A stretch of DNA of 20,300 bases from Isoetes engelmannii (Eukaryota > Streptophyta > Lycopodiopsida > Isoetales > Isoetaceae), in contig JAANSK020285601.1 in NCBI GenBank assembly GCA_011763485.2, positions 1-20,300 on the forward strand. Reading direction: 5' to 3'. The number at the start of each line of letters is the position of its first letter. Within the stretch, counting starts at the first letter, position 1. The position numbers and the translations under genes were made by a program. The notes under the pieces were generated by a model, which ran no database searches, was not told where the DNA came from, and worked only from the letters and a program-made list of their open reading frames with translations. This document shows, in pieces, positions 1-9,655 of this stretch.

Positions 1-81
1 GGCTAAACCGCCGGAACTGGCCGTTGGGATGATCCCAACCACTCTACAGGTGGCAGTCAGGGATGCAATCTCTAACAAGAA

Positions 82-290
82 ATGGGTTGGATAGAAGCTG
101 ATAATCATGAGCGGAAAGCAGAGATTGAAGATTTGTTACAGCTGAAGCTGAAAGGTTTCATCTTGATGCAACAAAAGAAGACTAGTTCATAGCTATCTCA
201 TTACAAAAGAAATTCGACTTTATTAATGCATCCAAAGAGGAACTTGATGCTGAAGTCACTGGTTTAAAAGCCGGAAAAGATATACACTAA
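82..290 (+). pseudogene. Degenerate coiled-coil gene fragment, unknown family
   Basis: Two short, charged, helix-like reading frames lie in succession. The first starts at the ATG at 82 and contains EADNHERKAEIEDLLQ. The second runs about 138-290 with AEAERFHLDATKED, an in-frame stop at 183-185, then QKKFDFINASKEELDAEVTG. The switch of frame near 140 and the internal stop suggest a decayed host exon. The Glu/Lys/Leu pattern is typical of a coiled coil. I do not recognise the family. It could instead be a piece of a transposon-borne gene. It is truncated by the window edge or by decay, and no neighbouring exon is evident. Confidence 0.3.
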
Positions 291-1455
291 GCCAAATGAT
301 ATATATGACATATAATCTTAAAGTACAGGCACGAAGCACAAACAAAAGACCCCTCTTTTGCCTAATCTATTGAGCTATATACCATAGCTCCACGATCATA
401 AGTAATCTTCAAGCATGAGAAATGCATGCAACTAACCTGTACAACACAAGTGCAACACCTCAATCAAAATCTTTGAGACTCTGAAGTGTTGTAAGAGCAG
501 ACACATGAAGACCAACAAATCTACACAAGGCACCTCTACTGGTAAATTTGCAGCATATTTCAGTTATGCAACTGCATACTCTGCAAATGCTCCACCGGAC
601 TACACTAAAATGAAATGTTTCAAAAGTTAGTGGCAACACAAAATCAAACCTAAACTTAATAACAAAACACTCGCTCTTAAACAACATGCATCTCACAAGA
701 GTTTTCCTTAACCCTTTCTTTCAAGCAACTGTGTAGAAAATCCAGTTCAAGAGCATCCAAAGTCTGTGGAAATGGGAGATACGTGGCGGAATTATCATGT
801 GAAAACAAGAACTAGGATCATCAAAATGAGATACGTTAGCATAAACTATAACAAAGGCATCTGTTATACGTGTTTCTCACCGGAATACCACAGAGTCTAT
901 GATCATGGATAACAGAGCTTGCCAGAGTGCTATGCCTTCCACAATTTTTTCCCTTCCTCCCTTCTTATTGCTTATGAAATTTATCCCCCGACATTGGCAA
1001 ACCCATTGTTAACCCCCGAACTTGCAGATGTCGGTGGACTTAAGAACGATGGCCGCAGCTCTTCAGGGCGGCGGACTCGATCCAAATCGACAGTGGCGGA
1101 TTTGGAAACAACAACCGATGTTCAAGGACCCATCGAATGATAGACGCGGCATTCTTGTCCGCAAGGTATGTCGGTGAAGCTCTTCACAATCCAACCGCGA
1201 GAAACTAAGAGTGCAAAAATTAAAGGCTAGGATAAGTGCCCCATTACACGAACATTCCAAAAGAATCGATGTATAAGAATTACGCACGTTTAGATAAGCA
1301 AAAGGAAGGTAGGATAGCTAATTTGTAGATATAGAACTTATGTTGGGATACGTAAAAAACATTTGGTCGACATTACTGGGAAATTTCGACAATATTATAT
1401 CACGTAAAATGTCCTGCCATTTGCGGAGCGGCGTCGCTGATGCCTGCGTGCCCTA
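291..1455. other. No supported gene
   Basis: AT-rich sequence with only short open frames that lack codon bias or family resemblance. I see no RNA gene, no long repeat and no convincing splice pattern. The frames around 919-1287 on both strands overlap each other and look like chance. Confidence 0.5.
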
Positions 1456-1783
1456 TTTCTTGTCTTCAAGCAGCCCCTTCTCTTCAAGCAGCGCCTTCGT
1501 CCTCTGCTCCTATCTCTGCAACAAAACTCTAGATACCTCTGCTCGAATCCGGTATAGCAGAGCAGATCTGCCCACAAATGCTCTGTTTCTCGTCTTCAAG
1601 CAGCCCATTAGTCTTCTGCTCCCATCTCTGCAACAAATCCTTGGACGCCTCTGCTCAAATCTGGAATAGCAGAGCAGATCTGCCTACAAATGCTCTGTTT
1701 CTTGTCTTCAATCAGCCCCTTCGTCCTCTGCTCTGCATCAAATCCCTGGACGACTCTACTCGAATCCGGCATAGCAGAGCACA
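1456..1783. repeat. Tandem repeat, three units of about 112 bp
   Basis: Units begin at 1456, 1586 and 1698, each with TTTCTYGTCTTCAA. Each then runs through a CTCTGCTC-rich part to AGCAGAGCAGATCTGCC and ACAAATGCTCTG; the third is cut short after AGCAGAGC. The first unit is 130 bp because CTTCAAGCAGC is duplicated inside it, an 18-bp insertion that accounts for the difference from the 112-bp spacing of the second. Each full unit contains the palindrome GCAGATCTGC. Open frames on both strands cross the array, but they are what an uninterrupted repeat would give by chance and I do not call a gene. Confidence 0.85.
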
Positions 1784-2213
1784 GAGTGGAGGCGCAATAA
1801 GAAATTAACGCATTTGGTTGGTTATTTTGGCTTATCGGTCGGTCTGCAGAGCAAAGATGAAGCTAGAGAGATTCTCCTATAGTTTTCTCTGTTATGCGCT
1901 AAAAATGACTGATCCACCCACAGATCCACAAACCGATTTGTTTGCCCACACAGGGCGATTAAATCCACAAATCCACATGCGATTCAACCCACAAATCGGG
2001 AATGCTTGCAGTTTCTTGGGCATCTTTTTTTACCCTAACAGAGTTTATATAATATCTTCCTGGTTTTTCGCCGGATTTAAACTCTGCCTGCGCAAGGTCT
2101 TCCCAAATCATCATTTCCAGACCTGCAAATGAAGCAAATGCAAAGGAAACCTGTAGCAGAAAGCATCGACATAGCTCTAGACGGCAGGTACTGGACGTAA
2201 TGTCTCCAAACGT
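1784..2213. other. No gene; short CCACAAATC-type repeats
   Basis: Between about 1915 and 2000 the motif CCACAAATC or close variants (CCACAGATCC, CCACAAACC) recurs five or so times. The rest is unremarkable. No frame resembles a known family. Confidence 0.5.
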
Positions 2214-2333
2214 TTATTACGTCCGGTAATTCACGTCCAGAAGAGATTCTGGCTACAATTTTTTCCGGCGGCGCCACCTCAAAAAATTATAGGCCAGAAT
2301 CTCTTCTGAAGATGAATTACCTAGTACGTAATC
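2214..2333. repeat. 120-bp foldback (inverted repeat), MITE-like
   Basis: The left arm, 2214-2264, and the right arm, 2281-2333, are inverted copies. The core CAGAAGAGATTCTGGC is exact in both arms. Outside it GGTAATTCA and TTACGT also match, and inside it the arms end in AATTTTTT. The spacer is about 16 bp and GC-rich (CCGGCGGCGCCACCTC). This is the form of a small non-autonomous DNA transposon or a foldback element. I find no clear target duplication, so the superfamily is open. Confidence 0.7.
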
Positions 2334-2424
2334 TTTATAAGTACGGAAGTAAAAAAACTAAGAAAAACAAGGTGCTAAAACTTTTTTTTTTTTTGTTTTT
2401 TTTTTGTTTTTTTTTTCGTTTTTA

Positions 2425-3735
2425 AATAGAATAGAATAGATTTTTTATCGTCCATGGCGCACAATTGGTCTATGGGACCTAAACAAAGAGAAAGCAGCAA
2501 GCGTATTACAATCAAGATTAAAAAATCCTTGTCCCAAAGGGTTCTCGAGGGAAAATCCTTGGCAGTAATAAGTATGCTGGTATACTGTACAATAATATTG
2601 TGCAATTCAATACTGCACTAGATGATGCAGCTGAGTTCGTGTATCCATGACCTCTTGAAGATATGAGCCCAGCAAGCCCAGAGAGGCCGTGTTTAATAGC
2701 TCATGCAACGGTTGGTCAGGCACAACTAATTGAGCATACCGTGCTCAAGGGGGAGTCACTTCGAAGACCCCCCAAAATCACGTGCGTAAACATGAAGGGG
2801 ATGTTTTTGAGGTTGTGCCGTATGTATACCTACGGCACAAAATACTTTTTTTTTTTGGAGTTTTTCGTAGAAAAACGGAGAGGGGGTGTGTTTGGCGGGG
2901 AATCAAGTCTGGTATGATACAGAAGGTGTTCCTTGTCTTCCTTGTTCGGCAGCCATGCCTACAAAATTAAAAAAATCGCATGCTAGGGGTTTTTAATTAC
3001 AAAAAGTGTCGTATATAGGGGCTTTTTTGCCACCCTATATACGCGGGTGGCATACTTTCTATAGGATAGGTGCACCCCCCCGAGACCGTGCTTCGATATG
3101 ATCGAATGTTGGACAGGTCTGGAGCGTATGACATTCACCCTCAGTGGCTCCCTGTTGGCAACACTAGCAGATCCTGTCCTCGCGTGCCGCCCGGATCCAT
3201 CGGTCTATCTCAATGCGGAGGCGATGCGCCCCTGTGCGAATGGAAGCTATAAGTCTGCACTTCTTCGGCAGCGGGGTGCACAAGTAGTGTTGTGGACCTC
3301 GCGTGAGCATGGGGTTGACCTGCTATCAATAGTATGCCAACTTGACGTGTGTCAGAGCATCTGCATCCTAGAGTTTGCTAAGGAAGCAAGCCACAAGTTA
3401 CTGCCTCAATTCATCGTGGTCCTTCTCTGTTCGTACCTGCACGCACCTGTGTACCTGTACATTCCATCAGAAAAACCACTGAGCTTGCTTGTCCTTTCAA
3501 CGTGCTTTGAGGCGGCGTGGGCCCATTGCCTATAGCTAAAGTAAGATTGGGCAAACGGGCAAGTGTATAAGTTGCTACTTAGTTCCAATTATCGTAGGAG
3601 GGTTTAGGCTTTGAATTTGATATCATTCCCTGGTTTTGTAATCCTGACAGTAATACGCTTGCAGCTCTCTCTTTGTATGGGTCCCATAGACATTGCTCTT
3701 CGTGGACGATTAAAAAAACTATTCTATTATATTCT
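2425..3735. mobile_element. 1.3-kb element bounded by about 100-bp inverted repeats
   Basis: The left end (about 2425-2525) and the right end (about 3630-3735) are inverted copies. Both contain AATAGAATAG, a run of A or T, ATCGTCCA or its variant, CTATGGGACC, AAAGAGA and GCAAGCGTATTAC, in the same order. Identity by eye is about 80 percent. A third copy of the same end, with no partner, lies near 12098. The interior holds two short perfect palindromes (2817-2844 and 3011-3044) and a 145-residue open frame at 3098-3535 that I do not recognise and that may be chance. No transposase motif is visible. It could be a non-autonomous DNA transposon, or two independent insertions of one dispersed repeat in opposite directions. 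No target duplication was found. Confidence 0.5.
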
Positions 3736-3978
3736 GTATTCTTACGGAAGGGTCCATTTAATTAGTGTAAAAATTCTAAACCAATGTGCATAAAGATTTT
3801 TTACCTATCACTTATTAGCAAGACCATTATGACCTATGCTCCCTAATTAAATAATGATTTTTTACCATCATAGAGTTATGTATCTACTATAGCCTAATTT
3901 ATTACTCTATGGAATTGAAGTATGGCAGGCAAATAAAAGGAAAAAAAGCAGAGTCTTACTCCCACTCCCCAAATCTAC

Positions 3979-4352
3979 ATGCCGACCTCCAACATTGAAA
4001 ACTATACGCAAGCAAAAATCTTTTCTTTAGAGGAAATTTTGGTTCTGTGGTCTGATGGAAGTTCTTCTTGTGCTGGTTCGATTGGGAAACAACTGAATGA
4101 TCTGGTTTTGAAGAAGGAAATTCCCTGGTGTTCTACAAATAGAAAAATTGCTAGTTTAAAAATGGAAGGTAGAGGCAAGAGTTCAGATACTAAAAGAAGT
4201 TTTAGTGATCTGTATGTCATGCAACCTCACAAAATAGTAACTATGGCAGAGCTAGACAACCAAACGTTTACCATGGAAGAGCTCCATATGAGCAATACAT
4301 CTTTGTAACTCATTTCGCCGATGATTCTGATCAAGACAATGATAATACATAG
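3979..4352 (+). pseudogene. Exon-like fragment of unknown family
   Basis: An open frame starts at the ATG at 3979 and reads to 4308. It begins plausibly (FSLEEILVLWSDGSSSCAG, KKEIPWCSTNRK). From 4209 another frame is open to the TAG at 4350-4352 and has a more protein-like composition: VYHGRAPYEQYIFVTHF followed by an acidic tail, ADDSDQDNDNT. The overlap of the two suggests a decayed exon that changed frame near 4210, or two exons with an unseen junction. I do not recognise the family. Together with the exon-like piece at 5162-5286 it may be the remnant of one host gene into whose intron the 4602-5046 element was inserted. That grouping is inference. Confidence 0.35.
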
Positions 4353-4601
4353 TATTTATGAATATGTTTGACATTGATATTTAAAAAGGTGCATGAGCAG
4401 TGGCAATATTGCTTGCCATAAGTTTGTCGTGCAACCATGTTTACGTTTGCTAGACCTGATAATAAGTTGAAATTATAAATGCTATTAGCATAGCTACTTT
4501 CTGATGTGCTAGTGGTAATAAAGGATCTAGTTGATGCCCTAGGTATAACTAGAAGTGAAGGTAACTGTTTTTTTTTTATGTAACCTAGCAGTGACTATTC
4601 C

Positions 4602-5046
4602 TATCACATTTAAAGGTCAAAACGAGACTTGAACGCACTACCTCTGGAGTGGTAGCTGTGCATCCTAGCCAAAAAGGCCACGTTGATTTGGATGAAACCA
4701 AATCACATGCTCCAAACCTGATGGTCAATCGTCACACTATCCTCCCCTTAAGGCCCCCCTCTTTGAATGCTTGCAATCGGGTGAATTCTGGGGCGGACCG
4801 AAATCGATCTGCAAAAGACTGAAACCAAGGAGTGTGACGACAACCATCTGGACCTCCAACCCTATTACGGGTTGCCCACACCACTAGGGCATGAGTTATC
4901 CAAATCATACTGTCACATTTTAAGGGTCTGAACGGGACTTGAATCCACTACCTCTGGAGTGGTAGTTGTGCATCCTAACCGAAAAGGTTAAGATGATTTG
5001 GATGAAACTGAATCACACGCTCCAGACATGATGGTTAATTGTCACA
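4602..5046 (-). mobile_element. TRIM-like element with direct terminal repeats carrying tRNA-like boxes
   Basis: Two direct repeats, 4602-4736 (135 bp) and 4911-5046 (136 bp), flank a 174-bp interior. Both keep ACTACCTCTGGAGTGGTAG, GTGCATCCTA, GATTTGGATGAAAC and a GTCACA end. On the minus strand the repeats begin TGTGAC and the second copy ends in TGTGACA. The purine-rich tract TAAGGGGAGGATAG (complement of 4737-4750) sits just before the downstream copy, as a polypurine tract would. Total size fits terminal-repeat retrotransposons in miniature. Each repeat also contains, on the minus strand, an A-box-like GGTTAGGATG or GGCTAGGATG and a B-box-like GTTCAAGTC or ATTCAAGTC about 37 nt apart. No standard primer-binding site or flanking duplication was found, so a pair of tRNA-derived SINE copies is an alternative. 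It is a non-coding fossil; the repeats have clearly diverged, so it is not recent. Confidence 0.5.
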
Positions 5047-5161
5047 TAGAATCACTAATTTACCTTTTGGCCCTTGCATCATTACCAAGCCCATTGCTAA
5101 TGTTTACATGGTTGGCTGCAACTACGTGTGTTTCTTCTCCCATTGTATTTTTCTATTCTAG

Positions 5162-5286
5162 ATCATTTGTCAGCTGCAATTGAAATGGAAACAAGTTATG
5201 GAATCTTTATTCAGGAAGTTTGGTTCTGGAAAACAGAGAGTGCAAGTGGTGCATTGACTACTATCATGATGCTACCTGAAAACTAG
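5162..5286 (+). pseudogene. Possible orphan terminal exon, unknown family
   Basis: A strong splice acceptor (TTTTTCTATTCTAG ending at 5161) is followed by a 40-residue open frame ending in TAG at 5284-5286. The peptide includes SAAIEMETSYGIFIQ and EVWFWKTESASGALTT, which looks like real protein sequence rather than translated AT-rich DNA. I do not recognise the family. It may be the last exon of the gene whose earlier piece lies at 3979-4352. A chance frame cannot be excluded. Confidence 0.3.
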
Positions 5287-6753
5287 TTTGCCGGAAACTC
5301 TCATTAATTCTAAAATTCAATTTAGCTCTGGAAGATTTATATTAAATTCTGAACTCGATTCTAAAACTAGCTACGATATGTATGCATGTTTTCAAAGCAT
5401 ACTTCCTTCCTTCCTTCTTTTTTCAGAACTATATGCCAATGAAAAAAGTGCTTTTTGTTTACTGCATATATGACTAACTAAATGGCTTTGGTCTTGATAG
5501 TCTGAACACCTTAATATTGAATTTATGAAAGATACAGTAAAAACAAATATGGTTTTTCGTGATGGTTTACTATAGAACATGTTTATTGCCGAACAGATCT
5601 GTGTGAAGATTTGAAGTGCATGTGAAAGACATTGACTTGGTTTTCACATGAAAGAGTACAAGCTTGAGGAAGTAAGGCAAAACATGTTTACTTATGTTAT
5701 AGTTCAAAAATTATCTAGTTATTTCAAATTTGGCTTGTTATGTATTTGAATATTGAATCTAATACAGATTAATCAAATAGAGCATAGTGAGGACAATTAC
5801 ATATATGTGTATTTGGAAATTTACTAATTAGTGTTGGATCATGGCGAAGTTTGCATTTTGGTCTAAAACTATATGAAACTAAGAAAATTATACTTTCTTT
5901 ATGCAAAATTATAGGACCATTCAAATATTCAAGTTTAAAAGACTTGTTGATTGTACTTTAGAAAATGTAAAATAGAGGAATGCTTTGTAGTGACACAAAA
6001 ATGCTTAAGAAAACATATGTTGAGCTTACAATCTATCTTTTTTAAATTCTAAAAATATTTGCTGTCCTTTTTCCATCAAAACTCTAACGACATCTACATC
6101 TAAAATTTGAAAATCATAACTTGGCATGCTGGTTTAGCTCGTGACTGGTATTTGCCTTTGGGCTAGTGGCTTTCCCTCTGTTGTTTGTACTGCTTAATTC
6201 CTTCGTGGAATCAATTAGAAGTTACAGGAAATTTATCGCAACGGCCAAGGCCGCCGCGAACATTTCTTTAGTTCCAACCCTGTCAAGTTGGACTCTTTAA
6301 TAACTTCCAGGCCGTGTTAGCTAGAAATTAATAAAACAACATTCAAAGCAATGAGAACAAAAAACATCACCTCTGCAAAAAGGATCATCTCTGCGCTTAG
6401 CATCATATTATGGCATTGCATTATCATAATCTATACAAATGATTACACTTTCAATGACCACACATGTTTAGCATAACAACTTTTCTTTCCTTTCATTTTG
6501 GTTTGGATGGAATCTTGAATTTCAATGACGCTCCTTGGTTGAAAAACCATGCAATATAATATGTCAATATGAAGGTAACAAACAGTCTGTCTTTGCCAAC
6601 GTTTTGCTATTGAATGCTCAAGGATTTATATAGAGAACTTCCATTTCATCATATTATTTATATTTATTAATTATAATTAGATAAACATTACGAACAATTT
6701 TCAACAAAGTGGTTAGCTACTTATGTAGCACAGTACTTTCACTGCTATCAGAT
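5287..6753. other. No gene; AT-rich intergenic or intronic sequence
   Basis: I see no family-like protein, RNA gene or long repeat. A short GC-rich patch, ACGGCCAAGGCCGCCGCG at 6240-6257, stands out in otherwise AT-rich DNA and may be the end of an old transposon, but nothing else supports that. Confidence 0.5.
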
Positions 6754-6812
6754 ATGGCTCCTCTTAAAAGCTATAGCTCCTCTTAAAAAGCTATGGCTCC
6801 TCTTAAAAAGCT
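6754..6812. repeat. Three 20-bp tandem units
   Basis: The unit ATGGCTCCTCTTAAAAAGCT occurs three times head to tail (6754-6772, 6773-6792, 6793-6812), with one A fewer in the first and one substitution in the second. A short minisatellite with no evident function. Confidence 0.9.
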
Positions 6813-6978
6813 ATGGCCACTGCCACATATATGGAAAAGACATGTAAGTACTTTTCTCATTCATTTGTCAAAATCTAGCATTCTCTCCGGAAATGCATTT
6901 GGCTTCATTGAGATTATCTTCAATAAAATTTGTGCTCATCTCAAGGGAAAACATAAATAATATCTTCAATTGATTCAT

Positions 6979-7471
6979 CTAGTCAAGCAGCCTTGTCCTT
7001 AATGCCGTTAGCCAGAATAATTCTCCCGATGTGCTGACAAAGATAGTCATTTTCCTTGAAAATCGACATTTTGTTTGTTCTGCAGCTTGCCATATATGTG
7101 GTGAAAGAACTTCAGAGGTTCTGCATTTATGTGGCAATCCCCCAACATTTTGATCCACAATTTGCCTAAGCTTTAGCAATTGTTTCAACTCAAAAGGAAA
7201 GAAAGCATACTCAAAGCCATTTTCCTCCCACGTGCATTTAAAATTTGATAGTCTTCCAAGTGCCTACATGCCGCTTGTGCAAGTTGAGGATTTGGAGGAG
7301 ACCTAGCAGCCAACCAGTGCCTATCGTATGTGAATGATGAAGGATCAGCTTCGTTAATTACTAATGCTATCTTGGACCAACATTCCAGAAAATGTGATCC
7401 TGCAAGACCATCGAGAACATAATGGTTCATGCTCATGCCCATTGTAAAACCCCCGTTTTGAACTAAGTGAC
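6979..7471 (-). pseudogene. Decayed exon of a BAHD acyltransferase
   Basis: The minus strand encodes GGFTMGMSMNHYVLDG, the region of the HXXXD catalytic motif (here HYVLD) of BAHD acyl-CoA-dependent acyltransferases. Further family features follow in order: FLECWSKIAL, YDRHWLAARSPPNPQ, FPFELKQL and TSEVLSPHIWQAAEQTK. The exon seems to start at 7471, just after the acceptor ATTGTGCAG, which is where many BAHD genes have their intron before VTxFKxGGF. Here that start reads VT, then a stop, then FK, and the frame shifts before GGF. A second frame change lies near 7190, after which the frame ends at 6979. The second family motif, DFGWG, and a recognisable first exon are not found. These breaks make it a pseudogene of a host enzyme that would have transferred hydroxycinnamoyl or other acyl groups in the cytosol. 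Confidence 0.75.
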
Positions 7472-7490
7472 CTGCACAATGCATAACACA

Positions 7491-7622
7491 ATGAATGAAT
7501 TGCAATGAATATACATAGGCCAGTGCAGAATGCATTGAATAGACATAGACATAGGGGGTGTAAGTGCAAAAAGCATATGGATAATGAATGAACTGCAATG
7601 AATACATAGGCATAGGAGGTGT
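7491..7622. repeat. Imperfect 93-bp duplication
   Basis: ATGAATGAAYTGCAATGAAT followed by ACATAGGC begins at 7491 and again at 7584. The sequence after each copy also contains CATAGGRGGTGT, closer to the start in the second. It lies in what would be the intron upstream of the BAHD exon remnant. Confidence 0.6.
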
Positions 7623-9336
7623 CCTCTATATCCCAGGTAAACCAGATGCCGGTATGGATATAGACATAAGGAGACTTCCATAGCCACCAAGCATATTCAT
7701 CACTAAATAGATAAATAATATTGTCTAACCTGATTTTTGCCCACCATGTATGAGCAATTAGCAATAGTCCTTTTGTATTAGTAGCTTCCAAGAAAATGAA
7801 GATGCATCTCCTGGTTTTTGTGTTGCTAGCACTGGAACCAGGATGTACCGCAACCAGCATCTCACTCTATACATTGTGCCATAAAAACCGTTTTATACAG
7901 GATACTTTCAAGATGTAAGTTTAAAGTCTTTACTCTCTACCATATGCACAAGCTAAGAAATGCTTTTAAGCAAGAGATAATCAATAAATTCAAACCTAAA
8001 CAAGAGCTTCCATTGTTCTGGTTGTTGGTATTGTACACCGCTTTAAGCATCTAGTCAAAGATCATACAAACAACCTTCTTGACTGTAGAGCTAGTATCCG
8101 CAACAAGGGATAACCATTTTGCTGCACTGTTCCAGCAAAACGTCTGGCTTTAGCATAGTGGCTACATTTAGATTATCAGGCAAAAGAGCCCTAACAGATC
8201 CTATGGAGTCCAATTTCGGTTAGCCTAAAACCTTCAGTGGATGAAAGATTGCCCGGCAAAGCTCCAGAACCAATTTTCAGATCCCTAAATCTGTCTATCG
8301 CTTGCTCTTATCCACAATCGGATTTGCATCAGACGAACCAGCTTAGTGTTGGTCGGATTAGCAGCGACTGCTTGTCTGCGACCATATGACGCATACATAA
8401 TGCAGTACTTTGCGAAAGAAAGAAACACAACTTGCATGTTAAATAAAATTTAATAAGAACCTAAATGAAGAGAAGAGGAGCTTCAATCAGCTGGAGCTTC
8501 GTCGGAAGAGGGCTTTCTCTCCATTATTTTGGTTTATGACTTCCGTTGCCGGAACAGAGCTTCGCCTATTCGATTGGGATGTCCACCATCGTTGCCTGCA
8601 GCGATTTGCTGTCAGATTCAAATCGTGGCTCTACTGCCTGAAGTTTGCCGGATTGGTAGCAAAAAGGGCGAGGCTGCAGCCCCACGAAATAGCAAAAATT
8701 ATTAGTGTCAAGTATAGACCCCGCAAAGCAGAGAAAGAATCTGAGGAAGAAAACTAGCGACTCCAGCAGATCCACAAGATCTAGGGCCCTACTTTCACGA
8801 TCTGACGGGATTAGGCAAGATCTGCCGCGGCTTATTCCCAACCACGTGTCGCTCACAAAAAATAGGAAAGAAAAACGAAGGGAAAAAAATGAAAAAGACC
8901 CAAAAAGCGAACATGTCAACACCACAGGCCTCCTCAGCCCAGAAATATTAGGATGAAATATAGTGCGAACAGAATCCGCAATGCATTACATTAGTGATAA
9001 TGATTGCAACGTAAAAAAAATTGAATGCTATCATGGTAACAGAATAGCATGTTGATTTGTTTGCAAGCTCCATTAAAAGCTTGTTACCTAGGCCCCACTT
9101 AAATACTAGCATTAGCTTCCATAATCATATGAAGCACTTTAATATTTATAATGCCAATTCTTTATGTAAGGAATTAAGAGCTAAGGAAAGACTCAATTCA
9201 CTTCTTATGCAAGGAATTAATAATTAGGAATCCTATGTTTATTACCATTCCACATTACATGTGAGAGTACCAACTACGTGTGCCATCTGAGGACACTATG
9301 GTACTATATTTTCAACCACTTGCTATGCCATCTTAA
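7623..9336. other. No supported gene
   Basis: Minus-strand frames at 7735-7860 could be a remnant of an earlier exon (a donor-like CAG/GTTAG follows at about 7730), but they show no BAHD motif. On the minus strand at about 8110-8290 two peptides with plausible composition occur (IGSGALPGNLSSTEG and RALLPDNLNVATMLKPDVLL), separated by frame changes; I do not recognise them. The overlapping frames at 8536-8956 on both strands look like chance. Confidence 0.4.
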
Positions 9337-9422
9337 CAAAGTGGCCTTCAAGTTTTATAGCTGAGATCGAATCTCAGTCGTTGGTTGCAGTGGTGTTACC
9401 CACCCGTAACATGCTTGAGGGC

Positions 9423-9484
9423 CCATAAACACCTAGTTTGTTATACCAAATGGCCATAAACACCTAGCTTGTTATGCAATCACC
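9423..9484. repeat. Two 31-bp direct repeats
   Basis: CCATAAACACCTAG followed by YTTGTTAT occurs at 9423 and again at 9454. The same ACACCTA/TAGGTGT-like words return in the hairpin downstream, so the two are probably parts of one repetitive insertion. Confidence 0.7.
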
Positions 9485-9536
9485 ACAAAACCACCATAAT
9501 TCCTCCATAAAACTCTCGGGCATAGTTTGTTAAGGA

Positions 9537-9643
9537 GGATAGCACCCCCGAACTCAGGTGTTTATGCCCTACTATAGCAATCTCGAGCCTCCGCCCTCGA
9601 TCGTTATAATAGGGCATAACACCCTCGTTCCAGGGTGTTATCC
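9537..9643. repeat. 107-nt foldback hairpin
   Basis: The left arm starts GGATAGCACCC and includes GTGTTTATGCCCTA. The right arm, read on the opposite strand, starts GGATAACACCC and includes GTGTTATGCCCTA. Closer in, ATAGCAATCTCGAG pairs imperfectly with CTCGATCGTTAT around an 8-nt loop, CCTCCGCC. Pairing may continue outward to about 9527 and 9655. It could be a small MITE or a transcribed hairpin; no target duplication was identified. Confidence 0.65.
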
Positions 9644-9655
9644 CTCTGTTACGAC

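Noticed and set aside
2379-2417. T-rich run as a terminator or poly-A tail of a retroposon
   Set aside because: It is a simple T tract broken by G, with no adjoining retroposon body that I can support.
3098-3535. 145-residue open frame as a gene
   Set aside because: It has no recognised motif and no splice or promoter context, and it lies inside an inverted-repeat element. I mention it only as part of that element.
4602-5046. True tRNA genes on the minus strand
   Set aside because: The A-box and B-box words and one arm-like stem are present, but no acceptor stem, no full cloverleaf and no identity as a functional tRNA can be made.
7354-7860. 168-residue minus-strand frame as the first BAHD exon
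   Set aside because: It runs through tandem repeats and reads the HXXXD region out of frame; no N-terminal BAHD pattern is visible.
8536-8956. Overlapping frames on both strands as a small basic protein gene
   Set aside because: The composition is Lys/Glu- and Arg-rich from purine-rich DNA, and nothing supports a start, splice site or family.
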